Shown: positions 48,509-57,587, counted from the stretch's first letter. The stretch: DNA of 64,000 bases from Flavobacteriales bacterium (GCA_020635675.1 JACJZJ010000006.1:1-64000); one strand, 5' to 3'. Program-made: numbers and translations. Notes: generated by a model from the letters alone, not told the origin.

Positions 48509-51500
48509 TCAAGGCAGCTGTTCCGTCCGCACCGCCGTGGGCACCGTACCGCCGATGTTCACCAGGATGGGGTCGCGGTCGTTCTGTGCTCCGGCGTACT
48601 TCACCTGGCCGTTCAAGTTCACGTCCTCGGGATAGTACCCATTGGTCACATTGGTCGGCACCGTACCGCCGATGCGGGTGAGGATGGCGTCGCGGTCGTT
48701 GCCGGACCCGGCGTACTTGATCTGGCCGTTGCCGGTCGCGTCACCTGCCCACAGCACCATGGCGCCGCTGACGTTCTTGCGGGCGTTGGTGCCATAGGCG
48801 GTCGTGCCCGAACTGCGGAAATCCACGGTGGTGGGCGTGGCGCTCAAAGTCCGCGTTGCCGCCGTCATACAGCCCAGATGGTTCCGATGGCGCACCACGA
48901 CGTAGTAGCTTCCGACGGCCATGTTGAACGTTACCGGTGAGGTGCCATCCACATCCACGACATCGCCGTCGCGCTGCAAAAGACACTGCCGGGTGGCCAG
49001 CAGCACGGTGGGGTCGTTCGACGCACGCAATTCCACCCGCACCCAGTCCACGATGGCATTGTTGCCACTGACCCCGAGTGCGCCCGTGGTGGTGGTCTCG
49101 CCGCCTCCGCCTCCTGCGTTGGTGTACCCCATTGCCGAATACGGTTCGCCGAGGGGGACCAGTCCCGCGGAACGCGCGCCATCGTCCATCAGCAACGTGC
49201 CGGTGTTGTAGGGGCCTTCCAGCCAGAGCTTCGCATCCAGCTTCACCCCACTGGTGCCGGTCATGGCGATGTCGTCGATCGCGATGTCACTGGTGTAATC
49301 GCTGCCTGTGATCCCGCGGAACCGCACGCGTGTGTTCGCTGAGATGTAGGGCGTGAGGTCCACGGAGGCCTGCACCCAAGTGTTGCCCTGGTCACCGCTC
49401 AGGTTCCAGATCGCGGTGGTCCAGGTGCCATCGTTCGTCTGCACATCCACGTTCAAATTGCCCATGCCGGCCCCGTACATGTGCCGCCAGAACGACATCG
49501 ACACGTTCGTGTAGCCGCTCAGGTCGAAGCAGGGGCTGGTGAGGATCGCCGTTTTCGTCGGATAGTTCGGTGAACTGGCCTCGCAATACAGGTAGTAGCC
49601 GCTGCCGCTCGTGTGGTCCGCATCCGGACCCGTATTGGAACTGGGTGTCGCCGCATCGAAGCGCAGCCACTGCAGATCGACCCCGCTGGCGTCAAGCAGC
49701 CAGCCCCCGATGTTCTGGTCGAAGGATTGTGCATAGGGAAGCGTGGAGGTGCACGCATGGGGCAGACAGAACGTGGTGATGGTCTGGTAGGTCATGTTGC
49801 CGCCCCGGGCCAGCACCGTGCCACCGGTGGTGGTCAGGGAGTAGTGGCCGTTCCCGGATCCGCTCCACATGCCGTCCCCATAACTGTCGTTCACCCGCAG
49901 TTCGTAGCAGCCATCCGGCAGACAGATGGGGATGGTGGGCTGGGCGTATTCACCCGCACTGCCCTGATCGGTGTAGGGTCCTCCGCTGGCATAGGTGGTG
50001 CCGCCCCCGGGGCTTGTGATGCTCCAGGTGGTCTCGGATCCCCATTCGTCCAGCACGAGGTCCAGCAGCACCTGGGTGCAGGCCAGGGTGGTGAATTGGG
50101 CCGTGGCGCTGTATGCGGAAGTGCCGCCCGGACATACGGCGCGCACGCGGTAGTCGTAGGTCACGCCCACCGTAAGCCCGCTGAGGCCGTAGCTCGAGCC
50201 GGAGATCCCCGTCACGTTGTTCCAAGTGCCGGAACTGGTCGGTTTCCACTGCAGGTCGTACAAGGTGGCACCGACCACCGTGCCCCAGTTCACGGTGGCG
50301 GAAACATCCGCGATGAATGTGGCACTGAGGAAGGTGGGAATGCCACATCCGGACACACAGGCGCTCAGGCAGGCGGCGCCATTGATGTTGTTGACGATCA
50401 GGGCGGTGGGCTGCGGACCGAAGCCGTTGTTGAAATTGATGCCCACCGCATCGAGGTGGCAGTAGCTCATGATCGTGCCACCGGACGAGGGGATCGAGGC
50501 ACCGCTACAGGAGCCCTCATAGCCATAGCCGTGCGCAGGGCCGCAGCCGTCGATGGCCGTGTTGTTCCCGTTCCATACGCAGGCGTGCGTGTGCCGCGAA
50601 CCCAACAGGTGGCCTTGTTCATGCGTCACCACCATGGCGCTCCAACTGTAGGTGGGCACCGTGTTGTAGCTGCCACTGATACCACTGTAGCACTGGGAAT
50701 TGTCCAGGTTGCTCGCACACAGCCCGCTGAAGCCCGCGGCAATGCCGCCGCCCCCGGCGTAGCCCAGCAGATTGCCGAGGTCCCCGGTGAAACTGTTGCG
50801 ATAGCTCTGGAATTGTCCCAGGAGCGCGCTCGTGGAAGTGGCGGTGTACGGGCTGGCCACGTCCCATATGTACAGTTGCGAGAGCATGACCGAGATCCCG
50901 TCGTTGGCATAGATCGTGGCGCTCTGGTTGAATAGCCCCGTGACGTAGTTGGACGTGTTCAACACGCTGCCCTTGTCCTGGTATACATCGTAGTTCACTT
51001 CCCAGTACAGGCCGACGCAATTCGTGGTGCGCGCGGAACCCTGCAACTGCAGCAGGTGCGGATCATAGGTGCCCGCGTCCTCTGACGTCGCACAGGTCAT
51101 CACCGGCGGGTCGATCATGTCCCGCTCCGCATAGTAGATGTGCTGCCCAAGCTGGCCCTTGATCCGGCCCAGCACGTGGTTGCCATTGCGATCGCTGACC
51201 GATCCCATCACTTCATCCCGGAAGATGCTGATGGCCGCCAGACTGCTGGGCTGTCCGGCGATGATGCCGCGGTAGTGCAGGCCGGACTCGAAAGGCTGCG
51301 CCGCTCCAGAGCTCGCCACCACCAATGAGAAGCCGTCGGCGAGGATGTTCACCTGTTCCAGCAGCAGGTCGATCTCCCCGTTGGGTGTGGGCACCGTAAG
51401 CCGCACGTGATCGGGATGCGCGGCCAGCAGGTCTTTCACGGCGACCGCACCCAGGTCCATGATCGTGGCATTCTCCACCGTCACGTGCAATAGCGCATCC

Positions 51501-51691
51501 CGTGTGGGAGAGGATGCCAAAGGGGTGAAGAGCCGGACCGGCGCGAACGCGACCCCTTCCGCTTGGCGCATGGCGATGCGCGCGGCGATCTCACCCGTGA
51601 CCCTGTTCTGGGCGAGGAGGGTGAACGGCAGCAGCCCGAGGATGATCAGGCTCAGGGAACGGGTGGAACGGGCGGTGGATCGGATGCGCAT
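48509..51691 (-). CDS. Large secreted reprolysin-like metalloprotease with MAM-like domain and repeated C-terminal module
   Basis: A 1060-residue secreted protein. The signal peptide (about 1-28, ending LLAQ) is followed by a pro-region and a metzincin protease with HEQGHLLGSRH (His357, His361, His367). Then come a fibronectin-III-like domain (about 445-540), a beta-sandwich with SYGDGMWSGSGNGHYSL (about 545-650), and a MAM-like domain (about 655-815) with FDLSGYTNVSMSFWRHMYG. The last 245 residues form a module with VKLDAKLWLEGPYNTGTLLMD, then two dockerin-like repeats with GSGNDRD and GAQNDRD. It lacks a canonical type A sorting domain. A TATTTTTG box precedes the ATG at 51691, which excludes a TTG start 24 bases upstream. 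Confidence 0.88.
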   Translation of the reverse strand: MRIRSTARSTRSLSLIILGLLPFTLLAQNRVTGEIAARIAMRQAEGVAFAPVRLFTPLASSPTRDALLHVTVENATIMDLGAVAVKDLLAAHPDHVRLTVPTPNGEIDLLLEQVNILADGFSLVVASSGAAQPFESGLHYRGIIAGQPSSLAAISIFRDEVMGSVSDRNGNHVLGRIKGQLGQHIYYAERDMIDPPVMTCATSEDAGTYDPHLLQLQGSARTTNCVGLYWEVNYDVYQDKGSVLNTSNYVTGLFNQSATIYANDGISVMLSQLYIWDVASPYTATSTSALLGQFQSYRNSFTGDLGNLLGYAGGGGIAAGFSGLCASNLDNSQCYSGISGSYNTVPTYSWSAMVVTHEQGHLLGSRHTHACVWNGNNTAIDGCGPAHGYGYEGSCSGASIPSSGGTIMSYCHLDAVGINFNNGFGPQPTALIVNNINGAACLSACVSGCGIPTFLSATFIADVSATVNWGTVVGATLYDLQWKPTSSGTWNNVTGISGSSYGLSGLTVGVTYDYRVRAVCPGGTSAYSATAQFTTLACTQVLLDLVLDEWGSETTWSITSPGGGTTYASGGPYTDQGSAGEYAQPTIPICLPDGCYELRVNDSYGDGMWSGSGNGHYSLTTTGGTVLARGGNMTYQTITTFCLPHACTSTLPYAQSFDQNIGGWLLDASGVDLQWLRFDAATPSSNTGPDADHTSGSGYYLYCEASSPNYPTKTAILTSPCFDLSGYTNVSMSFWRHMYGAGMGNLNVDVQTNDGTWTTAIWNLSGDQGNTWVQASVDLTPYISANTRVRFRGITGSDYTSDIAIDDIAMTGTSGVKLDAKLWLEGPYNTGTLLMDDGARSAGLVPLGEPYSAMGYTNAGGGGGETTTTGALGVSGNNAIVDWVRVELRASNDPTVLLATRQCLLQRDGDVVDVDGTSPVTFNMAVGSYYVVVRHRNHLGCMTAATRTLSATPTTVDFRSSGTTAYGTNARKNVSGAMVLWAGDATGNGQIKYAGSGNDRDAILTRIGGTVPTNVTNGYYPEDVNLNGQVKYAGAQNDRDPILVNIGGTVPTAVRTEQLP
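48512..48742 (-). repeat. Tandem NDRD/dockerin-like C-terminal repeats
   Basis: Residues 984-1060 hold two copies of a 30-residue unit: D(A/V)xxNGQ(I/V)KYAG followed by NDRDxIL and IGGTVPT. The acidic and asparagine positions resemble calcium-binding loops of dockerins. The two copies are about 39 residues apart and similar at DNA level too, for example around 48540 and 48660. Confidence 0.75.
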
Positions 51692-51712
51692 GCGGGTTCT
51701 TTTGAAAGCATG

Positions 51713-51720
51713 CAAAAATA
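51713..51720 (-). promoter_or_regulatory. -7 promoter box (TATTTTTG) of the metalloprotease gene
   Basis: Exact TAnnTTTG match on the minus strand, 22 bases before the start codon at 51691. Confidence 0.6.
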
Positions 51721-51879
51721 AGCGTCGAGACCCCGGAGGTCCAGTCCCGATCCATCTCTGGACCAGCGCTTTTCCTTTCGTTCGTTGATCGAGCGGGACC
51801 GTTCAAGGCGCCGGGGGTCGGGATGTAGTGGTGGGCGGGACCTTGCGGCAACCGCCATCGGTCGCGCCCCATCCTGGGC

Positions 51880-51887
51880 TACTTTTG
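51880..51887 (+). promoter_or_regulatory. -7 promoter box (TACTTTTG) of the DCC protein gene
   Basis: Exact TAnnTTTG match 9 bases before the start codon at 51897, so the message would be almost leaderless. The 12-base string around it is shared with the box at 34147. Confidence 0.6.
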
Positions 51888-51896
51888 AAAGAAGTG

Positions 51897-52409
51897 ATGA
51901 ACGCCGCAAAGGACAGCACCAGGACGCATACAGGCGAAGGTGGGCCCGGACCGGTGGTGGTGTTGTTCGATGGGGTCTGCAACCTGTGCAATGGTTGGGT
52001 GAACTGGGCCATCGATCGCGATCCCCGAGCACGCATTCTCTTCCTGCCTCAGCAAACGCCCGCCGGTGCCGCCTTGCTGGCCGACGCGGGCCTGGGCGAT
52101 GTTCCGCTCAGCACGATCGTCGCCATCCATGGCGGTAGGGCGCTCGTCCGTTCCGCCGCCATCCTTGCGGTGGCACGCGCGCTGGACGGCCCCTGGCCCC
52201 GGTTGGCCACCGCCTGTCGCGCAGTGCCGGCACCCCTGCGGGACCTGGTGTACAGGTCGATCGCGTCGATACGCTACGGGGTGTTCGGCAGGTCGGCGTC
52301 CTGTCGTGTACCCACACCGGCGCTAGCCTGCCATTTCCTCGACCCGGATGATATCCTTGCAGCCCGATCGGTTGCGGGCTTTGTCGGTGGCAAAACGGTT
52401 CCTGTCTGA
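51897..52409 (+). CDS. Thiol-disulfide oxidoreductase DCC-family protein
   Basis: A 170-residue protein of the DCC (DUF393) family. The hallmark is VLFDGVCNLCNGWVNWAI with a CxxC motif, followed by RARILFLPQQTPAG and a SAAILAVARAL helix; GRSASCRVP closes the family region. The fold is thioredoxin-like, but the redox partner is not known. The start at 51897 is set by the promoter box. Confidence 0.88.
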   Translation: MNAAKDSTRTHTGEGGPGPVVVLFDGVCNLCNGWVNWAIDRDPRARILFLPQQTPAGAALLADAGLGDVPLSTIVAIHGGRALVRSAAILAVARALDGPWPRLATACRAVPAPLRDLVYRSIASIRYGVFGRSASCRVPTPALACHFLDPDDILAARSVAGFVGGKTVPV

Positions 52410-52477
52410 ACGGTCCCATCAACGCCTGTCCGCATGCAACAGGCGGTCACGGCGCCTCAACGCTTTACCTTCCTCCC

Positions 52478-52987
52478 ATGTCCCGCGGCTTCATCAAAGA
52501 AGATGACCAGGAGGAGGCGCCCTTCATCCCGCCGCGCGCCGCCCTGCCCGATGGTGTGGCGAACTACGTCACCCCGCGTGGGCTGCACTTGTTGCAGGAG
52601 GAGAAGGCGGCGTTGGAAGCGGAACGGGGTGCGGAGCACGAAAGCGAGGACGCCCGCCGCCGGGCCTGGGCGGTGCTCGATGGCGAACTGGCGTTGTTGG
52701 AGGAACGCATCGTGACCGCGCGCGTCGTGGAGCCGCAACCGGGCAGGCAGAAGGAAGTGCGGTTCGGGAATACGGTGACCGTGCGCTTCGTCAATGGTCC
52801 GCAGCAGGGAACGGAACGCGACCTCACCATTGTGGGCGTGGACGAGGCCGACGTGAAGGAGGGCCGCATCAGCTTCACCGCGCCCATCGCACGTGCCTTG
52901 ATCGGCAGGCGGGTGGGGCAGGTCGCCGCCTTCCCGCTGGGCCAGGGCGAACAGCGGTTGAAGGTGCTGGCGATCGCGCCCCACTGA
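52478..52987 (+). CDS. GreA/GreB-family transcript cleavage factor
   Basis: A 169-residue protein with the Bacteroidota GreB-like opening MSRGFIKEDDQEEAPFIPPR and GVANYVTPRGLHLLQEEKAALE. The coiled-coil (about 40-85) is followed by the FKBP-like C-terminal domain with VRFGNTVTVRFVN, GVDEADVKEGRISFTAPIARALI and GRRVGQVAAFPL. Such factors rescue backtracked RNA polymerase. The acidic tip of the coil (near residues 49-56) keeps glutamates as expected for cleavage. A TACCTTCC string precedes the start. Confidence 0.88.
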   Translation: MSRGFIKEDDQEEAPFIPPRAALPDGVANYVTPRGLHLLQEEKAALEAERGAEHESEDARRRAWAVLDGELALLEERIVTARVVEPQPGRQKEVRFGNTVTVRFVNGPQQGTERDLTIVGVDEADVKEGRISFTAPIARALIGRRVGQVAAFPLGQGEQRLKVLAIAPH

Positions 52988-53109
52988 TCCTTCGGACCTG
53001 TAAATACCCGCGTGGATCGGGACGGAACGCGCGCATCGATCGCCATTGACCGGCCGTATCGTTGTGATGCGAAACGTCCGTTATGCGAAGGCGGACAGTT
53101 CTGGTCGGT

Positions 53110-53148
53110 GGACCGCCCCAAGGCTCAGCCCGGGCGGTCCGCTGTTTT
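53110..53148 (+). terminator. Probable terminator between greB-like gene and hisS
   Basis: GGACCGCCC pairs with GGGCGGTCC around a 13-base loop, followed by GCTGTTTTC. It lies 123 bases after the GreA/GreB-family gene and ends just before the hisS promoter box. Confidence 0.55.
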
Positions 53149-53158
53149 CGGGGCTGCC

Positions 53159-53166
53159 TACCTTCG
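53159..53166 (+). promoter_or_regulatory. Variant -7 box (TACCTTCG) of hisS
   Basis: TAnnTTCG variant, identical to the one at 10248, 7 bases before the hisS start codon. Confidence 0.45.
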
Positions 53167-53173
53167 CGGCCGC

Positions 53174-54613
53174 ATGGCCACCAAGCCTTCCATCCCCAAG
53201 GGCACCCGCGACTTCGGCCCGCAGGAAATGCTGCGGCGCAAGTACATCTTCAACACCATCGAAAAGGTGTTCCAGAAGTACGGCTACCTGCCCCTGGAAA
53301 CGCCCGCGATGGAGAACCTGGAGACGTTGCTGGGCAAGTATGGGCTTGAGGGCGATCGTTTGATCTTTCGCGTATTGAAACGAGGAGCTAGTCTTCATGA
53401 GTCGCTGCTTGACCCTGTCATGAACAATTTGGTCAAGGATGCCAAGGTGACGGCCCCAACTCTCCTACTGGAAGAGGAATTGGCTCAAGTCCTTCGGTTC
53501 GGATCATTTGTTGAAGATGTTCAACAAAAAGCGGCTGATGGCGCTCTCCGCTACGACCTCACCGTTCCCTTCGCGCGCTACGTCGTCCAGCACCAGCACG
53601 AACTCACCTTCCCGTTCAAGCGCTACCAGATCCAACCGGTGTGGCGCGCTGATCGTCCGCAGAAGGGGCGGTACCGCGAGTTCTACCAGTGCGACGCGGA
53701 TGTGATCGGGAGTACGTCGCTGCTCAATGAAGTGGAGTTGGTGCAGCTGTTCGATGAGGTGTTCACGCAGCTCGGCCTGCAGGTGGTGATCAAGATCAAC
53801 GACCGCAAGGTGCTCAGCGGTATCGCCGCGGTCTGCGGTCAGCCGGAGAAAGTGGTCGACATCGTCACGGCCATCGACAAATTGGACAAGATCGGTCGCG
53901 AGAAGGTGGAAGAGGAGATGCGTGCCAAGGGTGTCAGTGATGCGGCGATCCAGGGCATCGCCCCGTTGTTCGAACTGAAAGGGACGTGGAAGGAACAGCA
54001 GCCACTACTGGAGAAATGGCTGGCCACTTCGGAGGTCGCGCAGCAGGGGTTGAAGGACCTGGCATTCGTGTTCGATACGGTCGGCCCATTGAAGAGCGCT
54101 GCGTTGGAGTTCGATCCGACCCTCGCTCGCGGCCTTGACTATTACACGGGCGCCATCTTCGAGGTGAAGGCCGCGGAAGGCAGCCTGCAGAGCAGCATCT
54201 GTGGTGGCGGCCGCTACGACGACCTCACCGGAATTTTCGGCCTGCCCAACATGAGCGGCGTGGGCATCAGCTTCGGTGCCGATCGCATCCACGATGTGCT
54301 GCTCGAATTGAACAAGTTCCCCGAGGAGCTGGGCTCCAGCACGCGCCTGCTCTTCGCCAACTTCGGGGAGGAGGAAGCGAAGCGCTGCCTGCAACTGCTG
54401 CGCAAGGTGCGCGCGTCCGGCATCGCTGCCGAGCTCTACCCGGACACCGCCAAGATGGCCAGGCAGTTCAAGTACGCCGACGCCAAGGCCATCCCTTTCG
54501 TGGCGATCATCGGCGCCGATGAACTGAAGCAGGGCATCATCACCGTGAAGGACATGAAGAGCGGCGAGCAAAAGGCAGTGAAGGAGGACGAACTCATCGC
54601 GCTGATCACCTAG
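53174..54613 (+). CDS. hisS: Histidyl-tRNA synthetase
   Basis: A 479-residue class II synthetase that charges tRNA-His. It begins PSIPKGTRDFGPQEMLRRKY (KGTRDF is the family start). The catalytic core shows RYDLTVPFARYV, QIQPVWRADRPQKGRYREFYQCDAD (motif 2) and ARGLDYYTGAIFEV (the histidine A loop). The C-terminal anticodon domain starts near 385. Codons 56-125 (53340-53560) form a segment that is visibly less GC-rich in third positions than the rest and is longer than the insert usual in this position, with LLLEEELAQVLRFGSFVEDV, so the protein is slightly longer than typical. The reading frame stays open. Confidence 0.96.
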   Translation: MATKPSIPKGTRDFGPQEMLRRKYIFNTIEKVFQKYGYLPLETPAMENLETLLGKYGLEGDRLIFRVLKRGASLHESLLDPVMNNLVKDAKVTAPTLLLEEELAQVLRFGSFVEDVQQKAADGALRYDLTVPFARYVVQHQHELTFPFKRYQIQPVWRADRPQKGRYREFYQCDADVIGSTSLLNEVELVQLFDEVFTQLGLQVVIKINDRKVLSGIAAVCGQPEKVVDIVTAIDKLDKIGREKVEEEMRAKGVSDAAIQGIAPLFELKGTWKEQQPLLEKWLATSEVAQQGLKDLAFVFDTVGPLKSAALEFDPTLARGLDYYTGAIFEVKAAEGSLQSSICGGGRYDDLTGIFGLPNMSGVGISFGADRIHDVLLELNKFPEELGSSTRLLFANFGEEEAKRCLQLLRKVRASGIAAELYPDTAKMARQFKYADAKAIPFVAIIGADELKQGIITVKDMKSGEQKAVKEDELIALIT

Positions 54614-54647
54614 GTCACACCCGTACCGTCGAGCCCCCCGGGTCGAC

Positions 54648-56165
54648 ATGCACCCGCCCATGGCGCCCAGATCCCATCCCATCACCACCACCGGCCTGAA
54701 GCTCGCGGAGCTGGAGGCGATCCTGCGGGAGCGCCGCTCCATCGCCCTGGCGAAGGACGCCGTGACCGCGGTGAAGCAGAGCCATGCCTACCTGCGCGAC
54801 CGCCTGAAGAAGAGCGACGCGCCGATCTATGGCGTCAACACGGGTTTCGGTGCGCTGCACGACCGCTCGATCGACCGGAAGGACCTGGCCCAGCTGCAGA
54901 AGAATTTGGTGATGAGCCATGCCTGCGGCATGGGCGAGGCAGTGCCGGACGATATCGTGCGGTCGATGCTCGTGCTGAAGGTGCAGAACATGGCCTTTGG
55001 GCACAGCGCCGTGGCGCCGGCCACGGTGCAGCGGTTGATCGACATGTACAATGCGGACATGCTTCCGGTGGTGTACGAACGGGGATCGTTGGGTGCCTCG
55101 GGCGATCTGGCCCCGCTGGCGCACCTGAGCCTGCCCCTGCTGGGACTGGGCGAAGTGGTGCTCTCGGGAAAGCGGATGTCGGCGCGTCACGCGCTCAAGG
55201 TGCTCGGATGGGAACCGCTCGAACTGGGTCCCAAGGAGGGTCTCGCCCTGCTCAACGGTACCCAGTTCATGAGCGCTTATGCGGCGTTGGCCGTGGTGAA
55301 GGCCGCGCGCCTGGCGCTCCTCGCCGACGTGATCGCCGCCCTTTCGCTCGATGCGTTCGACGGCCGGATCGAACCGTTCCATCCTGCGGTGCATGCGGTG
55401 CGTCCACATCCCGGACAGGCCTGGGTGGCCTCACGGGTCCGCGACCTGCTCCAAGGCAGCAGGCTGATCACCCGCCAGAAGGTGCACGTGCAAGATCCCT
55501 ACTCGTTCCGCTGCATCCCACAAGTGCATGGCGCATCCTGCGACGCGATCAACTACGTGCAGACCGTGGTGGAACGCGAGTTGGAGTCCGTCACCGACAA
55601 CCCGACCGTATTCGACGACGAGGACCTGGTGATCAGCGCCGGGAATTTCCATGGGCAGCCGCTCGCCCTGGCCCTCGATCATCTGGCGATCGCGGCAGCG
55701 GAACTCGGCAGCATCAGCGAACGACGCATCTACAAGCTGGTCTCGGGTCAGCGCGGTCTGCCGGCCTTCCTGGTGGCGGAGCCCGGGTTGAACAGCGGCT
55801 TCATGATCCCGCAGTATACGGCGGCGTCGTTGGTCACGGCCAACAAACAACGTTGCATGCCGAACAGTGTGGATACGATCGACAGCAGCAACGGCCAGGA
55901 GGACCACGTGAGCATGGGCGCCGCGGCCGCGATCAGGACCTGGCAGGTGGTGCACGACGTGGAACGGATCCTGGCGATCGAACTGTTCACGGCGGCACAG
56001 GCGCTGGAATTCCGCCGACCGGAGCAGAGCTCGCCGACCTTGGAGTACTTCCTCGCCGGCTTCCGCGAGCAGGTGCCCTTCCTCAAGGCGGACATCGTTA
56101 TGCAACCGCTGATGGACAAGGCGCTCGCCTTCGTTCGCGCCACGGAGCTGCCCGAAGTGCGCTGA
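54648..56165 (+). CDS. hutH: Histidine ammonia-lyase
   Basis: A 505-residue lyase that converts histidine to urocanate and ammonia, the first step of histidine breakdown. The MIO prosthetic group forms from A150-S151-G152 in ERGSLGASGDLAPLAH. Other signatures are YGVNTGFGALHD, NGTQFMSAYAAL, and NSVDTIDSSNGQEDHVSMGA. Other hut genes are not adjacent, though an arginase-family enzyme lies at 40024. The start was taken at 54648; an ATG four codons on is also possible. The gene lies 34 bases after hisS. Confidence 0.96.
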   Translation: MHPPMAPRSHPITTTGLKLAELEAILRERRSIALAKDAVTAVKQSHAYLRDRLKKSDAPIYGVNTGFGALHDRSIDRKDLAQLQKNLVMSHACGMGEAVPDDIVRSMLVLKVQNMAFGHSAVAPATVQRLIDMYNADMLPVVYERGSLGASGDLAPLAHLSLPLLGLGEVVLSGKRMSARHALKVLGWEPLELGPKEGLALLNGTQFMSAYAALAVVKAARLALLADVIAALSLDAFDGRIEPFHPAVHAVRPHPGQAWVASRVRDLLQGSRLITRQKVHVQDPYSFRCIPQVHGASCDAINYVQTVVERELESVTDNPTVFDDEDLVISAGNFHGQPLALALDHLAIAAAELGSISERRIYKLVSGQRGLPAFLVAEPGLNSGFMIPQYTAASLVTANKQRCMPNSVDTIDSSNGQEDHVSMGAAAAIRTWQVVHDVERILAIELFTAAQALEFRRPEQSSPTLEYFLAGFREQVPFLKADIVMQPLMDKALAFVRATELPEVR

Positions 56166-56818
56166 TGGACTGCTACCTGGTCCCCGGTCTGGGAGCGGAC
56201 CATCGCCTGTTCGCGCGGCTCGATCTGCGCGGTCATGCCGTGCATTACCTGGATTGGCCCGAGATGCCCGCGGACAGCACGATGCGGGACTTCGCCAGGC
56301 GGATGGCCGCTCGCGTGGATACGACCGTTGCACATGCGCTCATCGGGGTGAGCATGGGCGGGATGGTCGCACAGGAGATGGCCGCGCTCACGCGCCCTGA
56401 ACATGTGGTGATCGTTTCGAGCTGGAAAGGCGTGGATGAAATGCCATGGAACATCCGCATGTTGCGCGGCTCACACCCGGAACGCTATCTGCGACCCTCC
56501 CTGGTGCGTGCGGCGGTGCCCGTTGTGCGTTGGCAGATGGGCGCGGAAGCACCGGAGGACATGGCCCTCTTCGATGCACTGATCGGTTCGATCGCCTTGG
56601 AGCAGTTGAAGGTGCAGGTGGCCGCGGTGCTCGGATGGCCGGGTCCCGCTGCACCGGTGCATGGGCTGGTGCACATCCACGGCGATGAGGACCGCTTGAT
56701 GCCGATCGACCTCATCAAGGAACCCGTGGTCCGCGTGGAAGGTGGCACGCACTTCATGGTACACACGCTGGCGGAACGCGTCGGTGGGTTGATACGAGAT
56801 GCCCTCAGGGCACGATGA
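56165..56818 (+). CDS. Alpha/beta-fold hydrolase
   Basis: A 217-residue hydrolase. VPGLGADHRLF replaces the usual HG-x-G oxyanion box, the nucleophile lies in IGVSMGGMVAQEM, the acid in IHGDEDRLMP and the histidine in GGTHFMVHT. The substrate is unknown. The start codon overlaps the hutH stop (TGATG), so the two are translationally coupled. It overlaps the end of the opposite-strand secreted protein by 14 bases. Confidence 0.9.
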   Translation: MDCYLVPGLGADHRLFARLDLRGHAVHYLDWPEMPADSTMRDFARRMAARVDTTVAHALIGVSMGGMVAQEMAALTRPEHVVIVSSWKGVDEMPWNIRMLRGSHPERYLRPSLVRAAVPVVRWQMGAEAPEDMALFDALIGSIALEQLKVQVAAVLGWPGPAAPVHGLVHIHGDEDRLMPIDLIKEPVVRVEGGTHFMVHTLAERVGGLIRDALRAR

Positions 56819-57587
56819 AGCGGGCGCCGCAGCTGCCTTCGGCCCGATCGGCGCGGACCAGGTAAGTGCCCGATCGGAGACCGTCGATCGGGATCCGCAC
56901 CAGCGTAGTGGACACGACCGGCCATTGCAGCACCTCCCGCCCCAATGCGTCGAAGATCCGCATCCGGCCGGTGGAACGCCGGGCGAAGTGGATCACAGCG
57001 GTCGACCCTTCCAGCACGAAGCGCATTTCCGCAGGCGCCGCCACGGTAGGGATGAAGTCGCCCCCCTGCCAGTTCAACGCGGCCGCATCGAATTGCGCGT
57101 ACCCCGTGGCAGGTCCGCTGGTCTGTCCGGCCAGCAGCAGGACCAGGGCCGTGTCGCCGGGGGCCAGGTGGAAGGTGTCGGTCACCGACATCTGCACCCA
57201 ACTGTCCGTGGCGTTCGCGGGGCCCGTTCCGTGGGTGATCGTTCCGGTGGCGTCGATCTTGCCCAGGGCGATCCCCACGGGAAGGAACACTCCGCTGGAG
57301 GGGGCGTTCCGGGCATAGGCGATCAGGGTGTACACATCCCCATCGTTGACCGTAGGCAGGGTCTGGTACACGTAGCCGGGGAAGCAACCCTGGAAGTTGC
57401 CGTGCTCGATCTGCACGCCCCAGTTGCCGCCCGGTGGAGCGGGGTCGCCACTGCTCACCGGGCAGGTATGCTGCCACGGGGTGATCAACGGATCGCCATT
57501 GCCGTCCTCGAAGCTTCCATTGATCAGTTGGGCACCGGCCACCATGGGCAAAAGGCAGCCTGCAAGTAGGAGGGTGATGCTGTGCAT
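56805..57587 (-). CDS. Secreted protein with type IX-like sorting domain
   Basis: A 260-residue exported protein with signal peptide (about 1-19, ending VAGAQ). The body is a single beta-sandwich with LINGSFEDGNGDPLITPWQHTC and WGVQIEHGNFQGCFPGYVYQTL, resembling carbohydrate-binding-type jelly rolls. The final 70 residues carry a short sorting-type domain: MRIFDALGREVLQWPV, IPIDGLRSGTYLVRAD and a GARFIVP end. It lies behind the DUF4159 gene. Confidence 0.8.
   Translation of the reverse strand: MHSITLLLAGCLLPMVAGAQLINGSFEDGNGDPLITPWQHTCPVSSGDPAPPGGNWGVQIEHGNFQGCFPGYVYQTLPTVNDGDVYTLIAYARNAPSSGVFLPVGIALGKIDATGTITHGTGPANATDSWVQMSVTDTFHLAPGDTALVLLLAGQTSGPATGYAQFDAAALNWQGGDFIPTVAAPAEMRFVLEGSTAVIHFARRSTGRMRIFDALGREVLQWPVVSTTLVRIPIDGLRSGTYLVRADRAEGSCGARFIVP

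Noticed and set aside
49613..50935. 440-codon plus-strand frame opposite the metalloprotease
   Set aside because: Shadow of the metalloprotease frame, which shows an intact zinc motif and ordered domains.
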